Shown: positions 1 to 10,969 of the stretch, piece after piece
How the letters are laid out: each line of letters begins with the position of its first letter
How positions within the stretch are numbered: position 1 is the stretch's first letter
Position numbers and translations under genes: made by a program
Source of the DNA: Basidiobolus meristosporus CBS 931.73
Lineage: Eukaryota; Basidiobolomycota; Basidiobolomycetes; Basidiobolales; Basidiobolaceae
DNA: 64,000 nucleotides
Reading direction: 5' to 3'
Assembly (NCBI GenBank): GCA_002104905.1
Contig: MCFE01000220.1
Coordinates: 1 to 64,000, forward strand
Notes under the pieces: model-generated
Databases searched by the model: none
What the model was told of the DNA's origin: nothing
The model's input: the letters and a program-made list of their open reading frames with translations, nothing else

Positions 1-407
1 AGGGATAGGAGGGAGGGCATGTGGGGGAATCATAGGGAGGATACAGGGGGACTTTGGGTAGGACTCTGGGGAGTACTCTTGGGCAAAAAGTGGGTACTGC
101 ATTTAGTACTCACACATTCCACTCTTTGTGCCATTCTCTCTGGAAAAAGAACTCCTCAAAAGATTTACCAGCTTGTTGAAAAACTCTCCTTCCCTTCAAG
201 TCACAAACTTCCTCAAGAAATACTACAGTGAACAAGCAGTCTTGCTACACTCTCCTCTAGACTTTGATATTGAGGATATTTGGGATACAGCAAAGTCCAA
301 GTTTATCTTGTAGGCTTCCTGCATCTCAGATATTCATATGCAAACTTGGCTTCTTTATTTATTATTTAAATAAAGATTTCACCCTTTGGTGATGATCATC
401 CCCCTAA
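1..407 (+). mobile_element. Degenerate transposon copy 1: ORF tail plus 3' double hairpin
   Basis: An open stretch at about 128-313 encodes a peptide tail whose motif order (LEK-LL-RF, KNSPS, VT-FL, LHSP) recurs in the broken copy near 1640-1790, so the two are copies of one element. About 40 nt after its stop comes the family's 3' end: an inverted repeat CTTTATTT/AAATAAAG (353-375), then hairpin TCACC/GGTGA (379-392), an 11-nt spacer, and CTAA (404-407). The left border lies outside the window. Coding relics upstream suggest a non-LTR-type or nonautonomous retroelement. The hairpin plus CTRR also resembles a Helitron 3' end, but the base after CTAA is not T. Confidence 0.5.
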
Positions 408-639
408 CAACAACTTGCACTAGTTCAACAGCATCCACTTGGATGGGTTGTAAATGCCTCTGTATATCACTCAAAACAGTACTGTAGGCTCATTCAGAGT
501 CTTTGTGGTATAGAGGCATACCTGACAGATTTGAGACTCTTGGGATTAGATTTGGTATGCAATATGCTAAGTCCTTCCTTAAAAATCCATTACAAGGCTT
601 AGTAAATATCATGAAGTCTCAAAAGTAGCTACAACTTCA

Positions 640-1935
640 GACTCTTTAATTGTGCAAGATATACACAAGCCAGAAGGCTACAAAAAGTTCCTAGCTCACA
701 ATGCTGGTCTTTCTTCTAATTGTCAAGTACTATTTGCCCTTGCAATGGCTGAGAGAAAGGTTTACAACATCTCAAGAACCACTAGGCCCAGCAACAGAGT
801 GGGATTGATTGCAGTAAGTAGTTGCCATGCACATAGTCCTGCAGATGTCTCATTATATATGAAAGAAACATTCATTGCATTTCAAGCTATCAAATGGAGA
901 TATTTTTGGGATCCAAATATCCTAAATGTCAGAAATACTTTCACTACACTCATGCTGACAAATGCTTTGGATTCAAGGTTACTGATGCACTATTTCAATT
1001 TCATAGCCAAAATGCTTTGAAATTAAGACTTTCAACTTTGATACCAGCATTTGGGCCAGATTATTATAGATAAGACTTTAGTGAATGCCATCCCTTCCCA
1101 AGTCTGAAGTGCATCCCATATTGACTCCAATTACTCCCTGTTTTTGCATGTTACAAGGATACTATCTTAATTGTTGAGCTCTGGATATGAACTTCCCATT
1201 ATAGTGCCTGTAAACTTAACTCTAACTCTTCCTGTCAACAAGACTCCCCAAGAATCATCTGCTTGTGCTCACTCTTCCTACTCTGAAGCTGTCAAAAAGT
1301 CTGTTCCTGCTTCCTCAAGATATCCTGCTGCACCTCCCACAACCAAAAGAAAGTTTCCTGCTACTTCTGATTTGCCTCCTGCTACTGACTGGGCTGTCTG
1401 CTACTTTGCCAATGTGGAGTCTATTCCTATTTCTGAGCATAGGATGTATCTCAGGCAATAAGGTTACAATTTGTCAAAGACTGTTAACATGAGATTTATC
1501 AACTATCACACTCTGGAGGTAGTACTTGACAAAAGTATTGCTAAAGAATTCTCTCAAAATGTCTCTGACTGTTTTTCTGGGAACCTACTGACCATGCCTT
1601 TAAAGAGTTTCCTGATTCTCCAGTTTACAAGACCTAGTCACTAGAGAAATCTCTGCTCTCAAGATTCACTTTATTTATCAAAAACTCCCCATCTCCTGCT
1701 GTTACCCACTTCCTATAAGATTATTTTATCTCTCAAGCTTATCACTTCACTCCCCCATGAATCTGAACTCCAGTGTACTCTGGGATACTGCCTTAACTTT
1801 AGCGTAGATTTATTCATATTCAATTTGTGTTTGCTTTGGGAATCTTCTATTCCCAGCTGGCTTCTTTATTTGTAGTTAGACTTGTCTGAAATTAAATAAA
1901 GATTTCACCTACCTTGGTGACTTACCCTCCCCTAA
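640..1935 (+). mobile_element. Degenerate transposon copy 2, zinc-knuckle-like ORF with stops
   Basis: One reading frame is mostly open from about 652 to 1641 but is cut by stops near 1018 and 1459, with a frame change near 920-970. In the alternative frame at about 915-975 a Cys/His cluster resembling a worn CCHC zinc knuckle appears. Downstream, an aromatic segment around a WAVCYF motif and a ThrLeuGluValVal segment look like the ORF1/gag part of a retroelement. The copy ends with the same 3' end as copy 1: hairpin TCACC/GGTGA at 1905-1920, 11-nt spacer, CTAA at 1932-1935. The left limit is approximate. No reverse transcriptase is visible, so the copy cannot move by itself. Confidence 0.5.
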
Positions 1936-2129
1936 CCCTTTGGCAGCAATATTTGAAACAGCACACTCCCTTTATGATGAATATCAATCCTGATCACATT
2001 CCCTTCATCAATGTTGTTCACAAATCGTTCTTACCTCTCTTGCTCCCCCCTTCCCACTGAACAGCATCTTGAGTACAGAGGAACTACCATGTCTCCTTAT
2101 TCACTTACCTACAAGTTCCCCTCAGCCAT

Positions 2130-2221
2130 GCACTCTTGTATCAAAGCTATAACAGTAGTGCTGGCTTCTTTGTTTCAACTGAAATAAAGATTTCACCTGT
2201 TGGTGACTGTCTCCCCCCTAA
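2130..2221 (+). mobile_element. Transposon copy 3, 3' terminus only
   Basis: The GGCTTCTTT box at 2163, the AAATAAAG arm, hairpin TCACC/GGTGA (2193-2206), an 11-nt spacer and CTAA (2218-2221) repeat the arrangement of copies 1 and 2. Immediately after CTAA, copia pol sequence begins on the opposite strand, so this is an exact junction between two elements. The loop sequence and length vary between copies (4, 6 and 4 nt) while the stem and the 11-nt spacing do not, which suggests selection on structure. No coding part could be assigned here. Confidence 0.45.
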
Positions 2222-3625
2222 GATTAGCCCAAAGCTCCTGAATGGCTGCCTGGCTTGTTTCCCATATATGCAGGCTTCACAGTACTCCAAATTTGCTGGG
2301 GGATCAACTTTTACACCAGAAATTAGCTGATCTTTGATCATTTTGCGCAAATAATCAGAATTGATATGCCCAAATCTCCCGTGTCAAAGCATTGGTGTTT
2401 CTTCATTTGAGTTATGTATATTGGCTTCCAGATACAATGGAATATAAGTCAACTTGTAAAGATTCTGATCACTGATACACAAAGCAATATGGGCACCATT
2501 TTGAGCAGTGATCCTGCATCTATAATTGTCAAAACTGAAACTGAGTCCTTCTGCTGTGGCAGGACCTACAGATAGTAGGTCCTTGGCTATGTCTGGTACA
2601 TAAAGTACTTCTCTAAAGGTCAGTGTATGGCTTCCTTGATGGCTTCTTAGGTTTACTTGGCTAGTTCCTTCTCCCACTGCATCAAGTGTTCTATTGTCAC
2701 CCATGAAAACCTTCTTATTTGAATCTTCTTGATATTGGGTAAAAAGTGCTTTTTGGTGTGTAAAGTGTTGAGATGCCCCAGAGTTAATATGCCATGTCTG
2801 AGAATCCTTGTTTGTGGTCATATTTAGTGCAGATATGAATAGTCTATCTTCAGTTGTTGCATCATTTCCATGTTCAGGCTTTTTCTGCTGATTATCTCTC
2901 TTTTCAAAGAACCAGTTTGATTTGTGTCCTTTCCTTTTGAAGTAGTTACAAAACAGGTTGCTACTGCCTTTAAAAGGTCTTGGGTATCTCCTTAGTTGGT
3001 TATCACTGCTTATTAAAGCCTTTTCTTCTTCCTTCTCATTGGCACTTGATTTTCTTAATTCTTCATCTAGGAGCCTTCCATATACATAATTTAAGGTCAA
3101 ATCTTCAGTTCTGGACTCTAGGGCTGATACAAGGCCCTGAAACGTGTCTTTCAGGCTATTCAGGATGGTAAATATCACATCCTCATCAGTAGTTGATATG
3201 CCCACAGATTCCATCACATCTGCCAGCAGGGTAATTCTGTTAATTAGATTTTTCATTTCTTCTCCTAGCTGCATCTTTGTGGTGAAGAATTTTTGTCTCA
3301 GATACATTTTCTTAGCAGCTGAACATGACTGGTAGGTGTCTTCTAATGCCTTCCAGGTATTCTTTGCTGTTTTTGCTCTTGAGCATTGAATTAGCAGTTT
3401 GTCTTTAACATTAAGGCAAATACAGTTATAGGTACTTTGTTCTTTCTTCTGGTACCTTAAGGCTTCTGCTCCCACATTTTCAGGAGGGCATTCTTCTCCC
3501 ATGACAATATCCCAAAGGCCTCTTTCTTGTAGCATTATCTTCATCTTCACCATCCACACTTGGTAGTTAGATCCATCCAACTTTTCAGCAGAGGGAAAAA
3601 TTCCAGTAATAGTGGTAGTAGACAT
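2222..3625 (-). pseudogene. Ty1/copia gag-pol relic, truncated in integrase
   Basis: Read on the minus strand from the ATG at 3625, the order is a copia gag (UBN2-type) domain, a degenerate zinc knuckle near residues 225-240, an aspartic-protease site and a GAG-pre-integrase zinc segment. The protease site reads INSGAS where active copia proteases have a catalytic Asp (DSGAS). A TGA at 2384-2386 stands where copia has Trp in the Trp-His before the integrase zinc site, and the frame then continues (RFGHIN, then CEAC) until it is cut at 2222. An upstream in-frame ATG at 3652 lies inside the primer-binding site; the copy at 63592 starts at the equivalent of 3625. The element is inactive. Confidence 0.85.
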
Positions 3626-3644
3626 TGCAGAGAGTGACAGCTTG

Positions 3645-3656
3645 GGGCTCATAACC
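3645..3656 (-). other. Primer-binding site matching the initiator tRNA-Met anticodon arm
   Basis: Minus-strand GGTTATGAGCCC directly follows the LTR end (ATAACA). It is complementary to the anticodon stem-loop of eukaryotic initiator tRNA-Met (GGGCTCATAACC) rather than to a tRNA 3' end. This is the half-tRNA priming known for Drosophila copia and yeast Ty5. Confidence 0.7.
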
Positions 3657-4005
3657 TGTTATAAGAGTCTTGAAGATATTGGAAGTGATTGGGAGGACAA
3701 GTAGATTATGTGGCTTTCACTTAATTATTTATTGAATGTAAAAGTAGTATTTATACTTTTACATGATCTTGGCATTACAAGCATGTGGGATAGGCTCAAA
3801 AAGATCCCAGGAACATGTGTGCAAAGTTTGGGGCTGTTTGGACAACTTTGAGAATTTTCATGTTCTGGGTACCTGGTACTCTGGTGAATATATTCTAAGT
3901 AAATCCCAACAAGGAATTTGGTCAGTATTCTCTAGGATTTGAAGGCAATTATCTAAGTGACTAAGTTAGGTGAGTATTTAGGTGGAATTAAGAACTTTTA
4001 CAACA
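3657..4005 (-). repeat. Copia LTR, 349 bp
   Basis: Bounded by TGTT and AACA on both strands, as expected of an LTR, and lying directly next to the primer-binding site. In element orientation it starts TGTTGTAAAAG at 4005 and ends CTTATAACA at 3657. About 115 nt of its start is closely matched by 63886-64000 at the right edge. Its end is matched, much diverged, by the stretch ending at 63560. The partner LTR of this element is missing. Confidence 0.75.
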
Positions 4006-5168
4006 GCAAAGAACATTGAAAAAAATTGCACCCCAGATTTACATAATAATTGGTCAAAATCTTTCATCATTAAAATAAACAAGTGGCTTTTAATTGGTTC
4101 TCTACCAATTATCTCACTCTCTGATCCCAGACACTCAGTCACCTCCTATGTTTGTGTATATTGATTGGCTGTCACCTCTTTTTCACACTCCTTACTTCCT
4201 GACTCAACCAATGCTCTTACTTTTCATGCATACAAATTGGTTTATTTCTGTTGAAACTTCAGTTGTAGCTCAATTGCCAATTGTACTGATCAATACAAGT
4301 CCCTCACCTAACACTAACATTAAGCCCAACCCCACACTCAACAAGTAACTCCACTAAAATCCACCACTCAATTAGTATTTCTGCTGTAATGCCCTTTTTC
4401 CATAATTTTGGCAGGAACCCTATAGCTTTATGCCATTGTTCATTCACTGGTTCCCATACATCCTGGTCTTCAGCCAGCACTGCAAGGTCTAGCACTTCAT
4501 CTGCCAGCAATAATAATAATAATAAAACCCAGATCCCCAGGCATGTAATTCTAGTGCTCATATCAATTGTCTGGATGGATTTGATTGTGAGCCAGACTAC
4601 CCAGGATGCGTTGGTGGGAGTGGTACATGTTTGCATGGGCAATCCAGAGCCATGGATATGAAATCCTAGCGCCCACATCAAGATGGATCACACTGGGCTG
4701 GCAAAAGCAGAATTAGTGTTTGTGACAGTGAGTATTAGTAAATACCATATGCTTAATGATCACTCTATATTGCACGGGAAGGCGTTTTTGGCTGAACAAG
4801 AGATGTATCGTGTTGATTTAACTTTTCCAATGCATAGCTTTCTTTTTTTTTAATGACAAATTTATTGGAAAACTAATAACAAGCGGCTGAAATGGTTGAT
4901 GGAGACTGTTTATTCACGAATCATCCTCCATCTCGAAAACGCTTCATGGCGTGTATTTTATATCGCAGCCCTCATTAATATGACACGTAATTTGCTGAAT
5001 CACAATATCTTGCTTACGTAACGAAGCATTGAAAGAGTATCTAGGAAAATCGCATCAACGGTTAAATGGATATGTTATTCCGAAAGATAGTTGCATCCGC
5101 AGTACTCTTCGTTCAAGTATAAATATTGACATACAACACCTTTTCGCATTATATAGCAAACCTACATA
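4006..5168. other. Gene-poor spacer with an AAT microsatellite
   Basis: An (AAT)n run lies at about 4508-4524. A 124-codon minus-strand ORF (4304-4678) runs through it as a poly-Leu stretch; its segment around WEPVNEQW weakly recalls the Myb/SANT-like N-terminal part of some transposon proteins, but the match is too weak to call. The last 100 nt are AT-rich and include TATAAAT-like sequence before the reductase start at 5169. Nothing else recognisable. Confidence 0.4.
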
Positions 5169-6320
5169 ATGTCAGAAATTTTTGGGCCTGCACCCGAGCC
5201 TTCCACTGAGTTAGGACGCTACCGCATCCTTTCTTCCACCGCTGGTATTCGTGTTTCACCACTACAACTTGGAGCAATGTCCATTGGTGACGCGTGGTCT
5301 GACTTCATGGGCTCCATGGACAAGGCGGCGGCATTCAAAATGCTTGACGCTTACTATGATGCTGGAGGAAACTTCATTGATACCGCCAATAATTACCAGT
5401 CGGAGCAGTCCGAGACTTGGATTGGTGAATGGATGGCCCAGCGCCAAAACCGAGATCAGATTGTAATTGCAACCAAATACACCACTTACTACAAAGCCCA
5501 CGAACTGGGCAAGGGAAAGGCACCAAACCACTGCGGAAACCACAAAAGAAGTTTGCACATGAGTGTCCGTGACTCCATGCGTAAGCTACAGACAGATTGG
5601 ATTGATATTTTGTATGTTCACTGGTGGGATCATACAACTTCGATTGAAGAAGTCATGGACAGTCTCCATATCCTTGTGCAACAAGGCAAGGTCTTGTATC
5701 TTGGTATCTCAGATACCCCAGCATGGATTGTGAGTGCAGCCAACTACTATGCTCGTACCCATGGCAAGACGCCATTCAGTATTTACCAGGGCCGATGGAA
5801 TGTTCTGCGGAGGGACTTCGAGCGTGAGATCATCCCCATGGCACGTCACTTTGGCATGGCTCTAGCTCCTTGGGATGTGCTAGGTGGAGGGAAGTTCCAG
5901 ACTAAAGACGCAATTGCCGAACGTAAGAAGAGAGGAGAAGGCCTCCGAAGCATGTTTGGCGGAGAGCAGAGCGAAGAGGAGGAAAAAATTAGTGCTGCAC
6001 TGGAAAAAGTAGCATCAGAGCATGGTATCAAGTCATTAACTGCCATTGCTATCGCATACGTTATGGCTAAGGCCCCACGGGTTTTCCCGCTGGTTGGTGG
6101 GAGAAAAGTGGAGCATCTTGAGGACAATATCCGAGCATTGAGCATCAAGCTGACCAGTGAGCAGATTGAATTCTTGGAAAGCGTTGTTCCATTTGAGCCA
6201 GGATTTCCAAACAATCTCATTGGACCTGACCCGAAGGTTACTGGCGAATTTACTGGTCCTACCGCAAGCAGTGCCCATTTGGTGATTGAACAGGATGCAA
6301 AGCCTATCGGTCACGCTTAA
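5169..6320 (+). CDS. Aldo/keto reductase, aryl-alcohol dehydrogenase type
   Basis: A single-exon protein of 383 residues with a complete TIM-barrel aldo/keto reductase fold of the fungal AAD/norsolorinic-acid-reductase-like group (AKR9). The catalytic tetrad is visible: Asp71 and Tyr76 in the FIDTANNY stretch, Lys103 in ATKYT and His151 in VHWWDH. The NADPH-binding C-terminal part contains [13 protein letters not shown] around residue 313. Such enzymes reduce aldehydes and ketones with NADPH in the cytosol; the substrate cannot be read from sequence. The ATG at 5169 is the first in frame and sits about 25 nt after a TATAG-type AT-rich stretch. No signal peptide and no intron. Length is normal for the family. 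Confidence 0.9.
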   Translation: MSEIFGPAPEPSTELGRYRILSSTAGIRVSPLQLGAMSIGDAWSDFMGSMDKAAAFKMLDAYYDAGGNFIDTANNYQSEQSETWIGEWMAQRQNRDQIVIATKYTTYYKAHELGKGKAPNHCGNHKRSLHMSVRDSMRKLQTDWIDILYVHWWDHTTSIEEVMDSLHILVQQGKVLYLGISDTPAWIVSAANYYARTHGKTPFSIYQGRWNVLRRDFEREIIPMARHFGMALAPWDVLGGGKFQTKDAIAERKKRGEGLRSMFGGEQSEEEEKISAALEKVASEHGIKSLTAIAIAYVMAKAPRVFPLVGGRKVEHLEDNIRALSIKLTSEQIEFLESVVPFEPGFPNNLIGPDPKVTGEFTGPTASSAHLVIEQDAKPIGHA

Positions 6321-7130
6321 TTCCGACTTTATTTCACTGGACTGGCAATTATGTCTTGGTGGCTCAAAAATCCATGCAGAATAAAATCATTCTTGTCAGT
6401 TAAGGTTCTTGATCCAGTCAAAACGATTAGATTGACCATATAAGACGCAATCTCGATTGATATGTACAGTCCGGAGCAGGGATCGGAAATGGTCATTGGT
6501 ATTACCGGGTATACGTCACTCGAACGCCAGTCGATTAATTAATTGATTAACACGAATACTACGGAATTATGGCATTCACCAGATAATGATAATTTATTCT
6601 CGAGTGGAGTGTCATTAGCAAGCCCCCATGTCAGGTGTCTCGCCTTGGGTCCACCACTAGGCGCGCCAAAGATGACCATAGTATGTAACTCTCTGAGACT
6701 CGTTGTAACTAGCACCATTTCCAGGAACATTAGTTCCAGTTGGCTTGGTGGGGCAGTAGTGGTAGGGTCAGGACCACCGTCAGTGATGGCAACCCTAATC
6801 TTCAAAATAATCTCTGTGCTACAGCTGTTTCCCAGATGTCCAACTACTTTTCCAATTGCCTCGAATAATTGCAAAATGCCAGATTTCAATGGGCAAATTC
6901 GTGATTGATGATCGAAAACTCATGTTGGAATTAGTTAGTTCAATTTGGTTGCATTTAAGCCTGTTCCATCGAGCTTTCCAATACTGATTACAGATGATTT
7001 GGCAGTAAGTTTATTAATATATAAGATGTGGCATGGCTAATCAAGTGATTTTGCGCTCATCCATATATGTACTATCTAGAAGTACCCTACTTTGCCAAGA
7101 AATCTTCAAACGCATGCCAAAGCAATCTTG
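6321..7130. other. Intergenic, nothing supported
   Basis: Two overlapping opposite ORFs near 6540-6908 lack an ATG start and any recognisable domain. The stretch is probably the 3' ends of the convergent reductase and cyclin genes. Confidence 0.5.
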
Positions 7131-8108
7131 CTACGTGCTCGTGTTTGAGCACAGCAAGTAACTCAGACTCGAGCCGTACGTTTTGCCACTTTGAATACTC
7201 AATTTCCGGAATCGATTTCTAGGCTGTTCGTAGAATTCGATCTGATGAGCGGTCTGGGAATGCATGGGACCCGAACAGGAATATTGATTGATGGTCGTAG
7301 CATGCGTTGTATCGGGGCGACGGATGATCATCTCCACGTTAGCTCCCGAAAACTTGTGCTTTAAGGGAGCAATCAGGTCGGCAGAAGATATACTTTTGTT
7401 TATGTAACAAGCATCCTTGAATTCTACCGAACTGTAGACCATAGGAGAAGATTCTTCTGAGGCGGTAGGGGTCGAAGGTGGCGACCAGGACTGATATATA
7501 GAGTCATCCACGCTGGAAACTGGAGAATCGAGCTGCTCAGCAGCCATCGAAGTTTGTGGAATATCCAGTGCTGGCTCTTTCTTGTTTAGCAGACAATCGG
7601 CAAAATATTGAAGCTCTTCAGAGTCGATGTTCAGATTGAATTCGGTCAATTTAAGGAATTGAAGCTCCAGCGAATTCAGTTCTGAGGCAGCCAAACCGCC
7701 AACTTTGGCGTATCTGGTGTTGGTATAGAAAATATCGGAGAAAAATTTGGTAGCTATCACGAAAGCGACTATGATGAGCCTGTGGATGTTGTATGGGTCG
7801 ATGACAAGGCCTTGTTCGTTCTTGTCGCGGCATTTGCTCCGTATCCGCTCGAGATAGACTACAACGGCAATTAAACAGTCATTGGTGCTAGGGCAGTACT
7901 TGAGGATTCGCGTAAGGTAGGCGTGAACATCAATGGAAGGAATCTTGCGAGCGTGGAATGGTGTATTGACAGTGCGGCGTGTGTTGGCACCATTGTCAAG
8001 GCAAATGTATAGACTTTCCTCAGTTGAACGGGCGACTTGGCCAAGATATTCGGCGACGAGGGTGATTGTGTCAGTGACAGGGAACTTTACAAAATCGAAA
8101 GAGGGCAT
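7131..8108 (-). CDS. Pho80-like cyclin (Pho85-type CDK partner)
   Basis: A 325-residue protein starting at the ATG at 8108; the longer reading frame upstream has only a TTG. Residues about 10-180 form a PHO80/cyclin-U box: a KIPSIDVHAYLTRI stretch, a helix with VVYLERI, then VIATKFFSD, YAKVGG and LNSLELQFLKL, all characteristic of the family. These cyclins bind Pho85-like kinases and act in phosphate, glycogen and cell-cycle signalling. The remaining 140 residues are Ser/Pro-rich and low-complexity, probably a regulatory tail carrying SP sites. No intron. It lies convergent to the reductase gene; the adjacency suggests no joint function. Confidence 0.85.
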   Translation of the reverse strand: MPSFDFVKFPVTDTITLVAEYLGQVARSTEESLYICLDNGANTRRTVNTPFHARKIPSIDVHAYLTRILKYCPSTNDCLIAVVVYLERIRSKCRDKNEQGLVIDPYNIHRLIIVAFVIATKFFSDIFYTNTRYAKVGGLAASELNSLELQFLKLTEFNLNIDSEELQYFADCLLNKKEPALDIPQTSMAAEQLDSPVSSVDDSIYQSWSPPSTPTASEESSPMVYSSVEFKDACYINKSISSADLIAPLKHKFSGANVEMIIRRPDTTHATTINQYSCSGPMHSQTAHQIEFYEQPRNRFRKLSIQSGKTYGSSLSYLLCSNTST

Positions 8109-8926
8109 ATTTACAGAGAATTGGGTTACAAGAGTGATATGTACAGTACACTCGGGCAATTTCTTGGCAAGAAGCGTAACCCAATAAGTGACAGATAATT
8201 GATAGCTACAGAAGTGGAAACCACTTTGGATAAGGCCTAGTATTTATTCATAACTGAACTCAAAATTCAATGCTACTTTAGGACAGATTTTTCCATTGAT
8301 CCAGACGCCTAATCAGGACCCAATCTAGTATCTTGAGCATTAGGGAATTGATAGTATGGCACCATGTACAAGGCTGAATCCAATTATGCAGGGTTGCAAT
8401 CTCAGTCATTTCCTGTAAATTATGGCTATTTTCCATTCCGGCGGTATGAACCCAATTTCAATGATCCCTGAATATAAATAGATAACATTACTTCTATAAA
8501 TAGGAGCTTCTAGAAAGCCAAATGAGTAGTGATTGATGGGTGATTGGAATTCCAAAAATTAATTGACCAAGTTTTGATGAGCGTTTTAATCAAGCAATTT
8601 AGTAAATCAACCTGGATCTTCATGGTATGGGTCATCCAAAGGCTGGGGGTGGTTGGGGTTGTCCGTGTGTGGTACAGTAATTTCGCCTCACTCTTCTTGA
8701 TTATTTAATTGTCAATGTAGCCATAACAAATGTGGGTGAACTTTTTTTTGGTCAGTGCTGTACGAGCTTAAGTTGATGAACTGATTCTTGTGAGCCAATC
8801 AACATATGCTAATGATTATTATTCAAAATACCCTCGTCACGAACCACTTACTTTGTATTATAAAAGAGTGCAAGGCTGTTGACGAAAAACCACCACTCTG
8901 GTGTCTTTTACCTTCATCCAAGAGCA
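8109..8926. promoter_or_regulatory. Divergent intergenic region: cyclin and LRR gene 1
   Basis: About 800 bp lie between divergent starts. A TATAAAAG box at about 8860 sits some 65 nt before the LRR start. No conserved element recognised otherwise. Confidence 0.4.
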
Positions 8927-10435
8927 ATGGCTACTTCTACCTGGGCTTCCTTCACTTCCGGCGAATCTGGCGCTTATGTCAAGATCACCACCACCGAGCT
9001 TCTCAACAAGTTCATTGATGAGATCTCATCCAATGATGCTTTTGCCAAGGCCTTGAAAGGTCTTGATGTCAGCCCCTTGTTTATGCATCAAATCCAATCC
9101 TCTGAAGATGAGGAGGAGGATTTACAAATCCATGAATGCAATGCCGAGGGCAGTAATGCTTGTCTCTTCAATGACTCCCAGCTAACCACCGTCATTGAGA
9201 AATGCTCGAACCTCGAGGTTTTGTGCATTGGTTATGGCCCTCAAATCATCGTTGCCGGTGACTTGATTAACATCTCAGGCCCTGAAGCTGGCATTGATAC
9301 TTCCAACGGACCAGCCTGCCTGTCCGAGGATGTGTTGAAGAGAGTTTCTGAGCTCTCCAAGTTGGAGATCTTGAACTTGTATGGCTGCGATAATCTTAGC
9401 CAAGATATTGTTGCCCAAATTGGCCGCGGTTGCCCTAACCTCAAGCAACTCTGCATTGATGGTGAAGGTGACGATGAGGACGATGATGGTTTTGAAGACA
9501 TCTCCGATGATGAGGAGGCCGTTGAAGGCGAAGAAGCTGAAGATAAGGTAGCTGAGGAGGAAGTTGTAGAAGAAGAGGAAGAGAGACCTTGGACTGTTGA
9601 AGACTGGAAAGCCTTCCAAAACCTCGAGGTCCTGTCTGCTGACAGCGTTGAGCTTGCCGTCGTTGCTGATCTCCCCAAGCTTACCCATGTTCAGATCTAT
9701 CCATTCGCTGAGCCAGATGTCTTGAAGAAGTTCATTGAAAGTCATGCTGATAGCCTCCGTTACATCAATGTTGCCGAGGAATATGATTACGAAGATGCTG
9801 ATGAAGTTTCAGTGTCCCATGCTCGTATGCCGTCAGAAATTTTCAAGTGCGCCAAGCTCGAGTCCTTCAACACTGATGTCTTTGACTACAAAGAAGCCAG
9901 AGCTGACGGATTCCTCACCAAGGTTATTGAATCATTCCCCAACTTGAAGCACTTGGAAATCGCTGCTGATGTCGAAGTTGCCAGTACCGCTCAAATCGTT
10001 GCTTCCAAACTAACCAACCTCGAGACCCTCGTCTGGGAATCGGAGTCGGTTGGCGATGAAGCAGTTGAAACCATTGTCAAGGCTCTTACCAACCTCCGTA
10101 ACTTGCAACTCTCCTTCAGCGAGAAGTTGAGTGAATCTACTGTTGGCCTTATTGCCGAGGGTTTGAAGAACCTCGAACAAATCAACGTCAACACCATCAC
10201 CCCTGCTGGTTTCGAAGTTTTCAAGAACAACTGCCCTCATTTGTCCGAGATTGGGGTCATCCAAGGTGAGAACCTTACCAAGGAACACCTTGCCAACATC
10301 AACGAGAAGCTTCCTAACTTGCGTAGCGTCTGTGTCGGAGGAGAGATCCCCGAAGAGATGCTTGATGCCCTCATGAATGTTGTTCCTGATGTTGAATATA
10401 ACATTGAAGGATTAGATGAGTCCGATGAGGAATAG
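8927..10435 (+). CDS. Acidic leucine-rich-repeat protein 1
   Basis: A 502-residue intronless protein from the ATG at 8927; an upstream extension lacks an ATG. The chain alternates irregular RNI-type leucine-rich repeats (motifs such as LEILNLYGCDNLS and CPNLKQLCIDG) with one long acidic insert at about residues 185-218, just before RPWTVEDWKAFQNLEVL. The repeats resemble those of F-box/LRR and RNI superfamily proteins, but no F-box is seen, so it is more likely a free adaptor or scaffold. No signal peptide. Two paralogues lie in this window: 11028-12530 next door in tandem, and 29958-31436. Identity to the tandem copy is patchy, nearly perfect in the first half and clearly lower afterwards. 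Function unknown. Confidence 0.85.
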   Translation: MATSTWASFTSGESGAYVKITTTELLNKFIDEISSNDAFAKALKGLDVSPLFMHQIQSSEDEEEDLQIHECNAEGSNACLFNDSQLTTVIEKCSNLEVLCIGYGPQIIVAGDLINISGPEAGIDTSNGPACLSEDVLKRVSELSKLEILNLYGCDNLSQDIVAQIGRGCPNLKQLCIDGEGDDEDDDGFEDISDDEEAVEGEEAEDKVAEEEVVEEEEERPWTVEDWKAFQNLEVLSADSVELAVVADLPKLTHVQIYPFAEPDVLKKFIESHADSLRYINVAEEYDYEDADEVSVSHARMPSEIFKCAKLESFNTDVFDYKEARADGFLTKVIESFPNLKHLEIAADVEVASTAQIVASKLTNLETLVWESESVGDEAVETIVKALTNLRNLQLSFSEKLSESTVGLIAEGLKNLEQINVNTITPAGFEVFKNNCPHLSEIGVIQGENLTKEHLANINEKLPNLRSVCVGGEIPEEMLDALMNVVPDVEYNIEGLDESDEE

Positions 10436-10969
10436 ATACTAGAGTAGACCGTTAATAACACATGACATATAGTTAACACTGTAAATTAGTGACATCTAAC
10501 CAGATGCGCAATGACCATTTATTAATTGGGCTATATTAGACCATAATCATAGCATGTACTCCTAATACCAAAATAAACCATCTAAAATGCAAGCTTCATA
10601 AAGATAACTGAGAAAGCAGTGTCGGGTGTTGTTGTTCGTGGATCCTCATCTCTAGCTAGTGTGTGGTAACGGAAATGCTATAATATACGCTAACTTTCAT
10701 GGAAAACACAGGAATTCAACAACATATAGAAGATACTGGAATGATTGTGGATCAACATACGACAAAGCTCAGAGCACAAAATTTTGGCTCCACAAGATAC
10801 TCCATTCGGCCAGCATTAATATTAATACATAGTTGTGAGAGGGCACCCTGTTTCAGGCCAATCAAGCATTCCATTATCTATTGGGTTTTGTGGATCAATC
10901 TCACTACGAGGACAGTATAAATGTACCACTGGCCTGCACGGTGTTGTATCATCATCCTTTAGTGGTTGA
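10436..10969. other. Intergenic between LRR genes
   Basis: AT-rich, with stop codons in all frames apart from a short open stretch at 10699-10920 without recognisable content. Contains the 3' region of LRR gene 1 and the promoter of LRR gene 2. Confidence 0.4.

Noticed and set aside
4304-4678. 124-codon minus-strand ORF with a poly-Leu run
   Set aside because: The Leu run is an AAT microsatellite and the Myb-like resemblance is too weak to annotate as a gene.
6539-6908. Two opposite ORFs of about 116-121 codons
   Set aside because: Neither begins with ATG and neither resembles a known protein; they overlap each other and lie between convergent genes.
9241-9745. Minus-strand Ser-rich and hydrophobic ORFs inside LRR gene 1
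   Set aside because: Antisense to the acidic GAA/GAT-rich insert, which automatically yields Ser/Phe/Leu frames on the other strand; the same appears in LRR genes 2 and 3.
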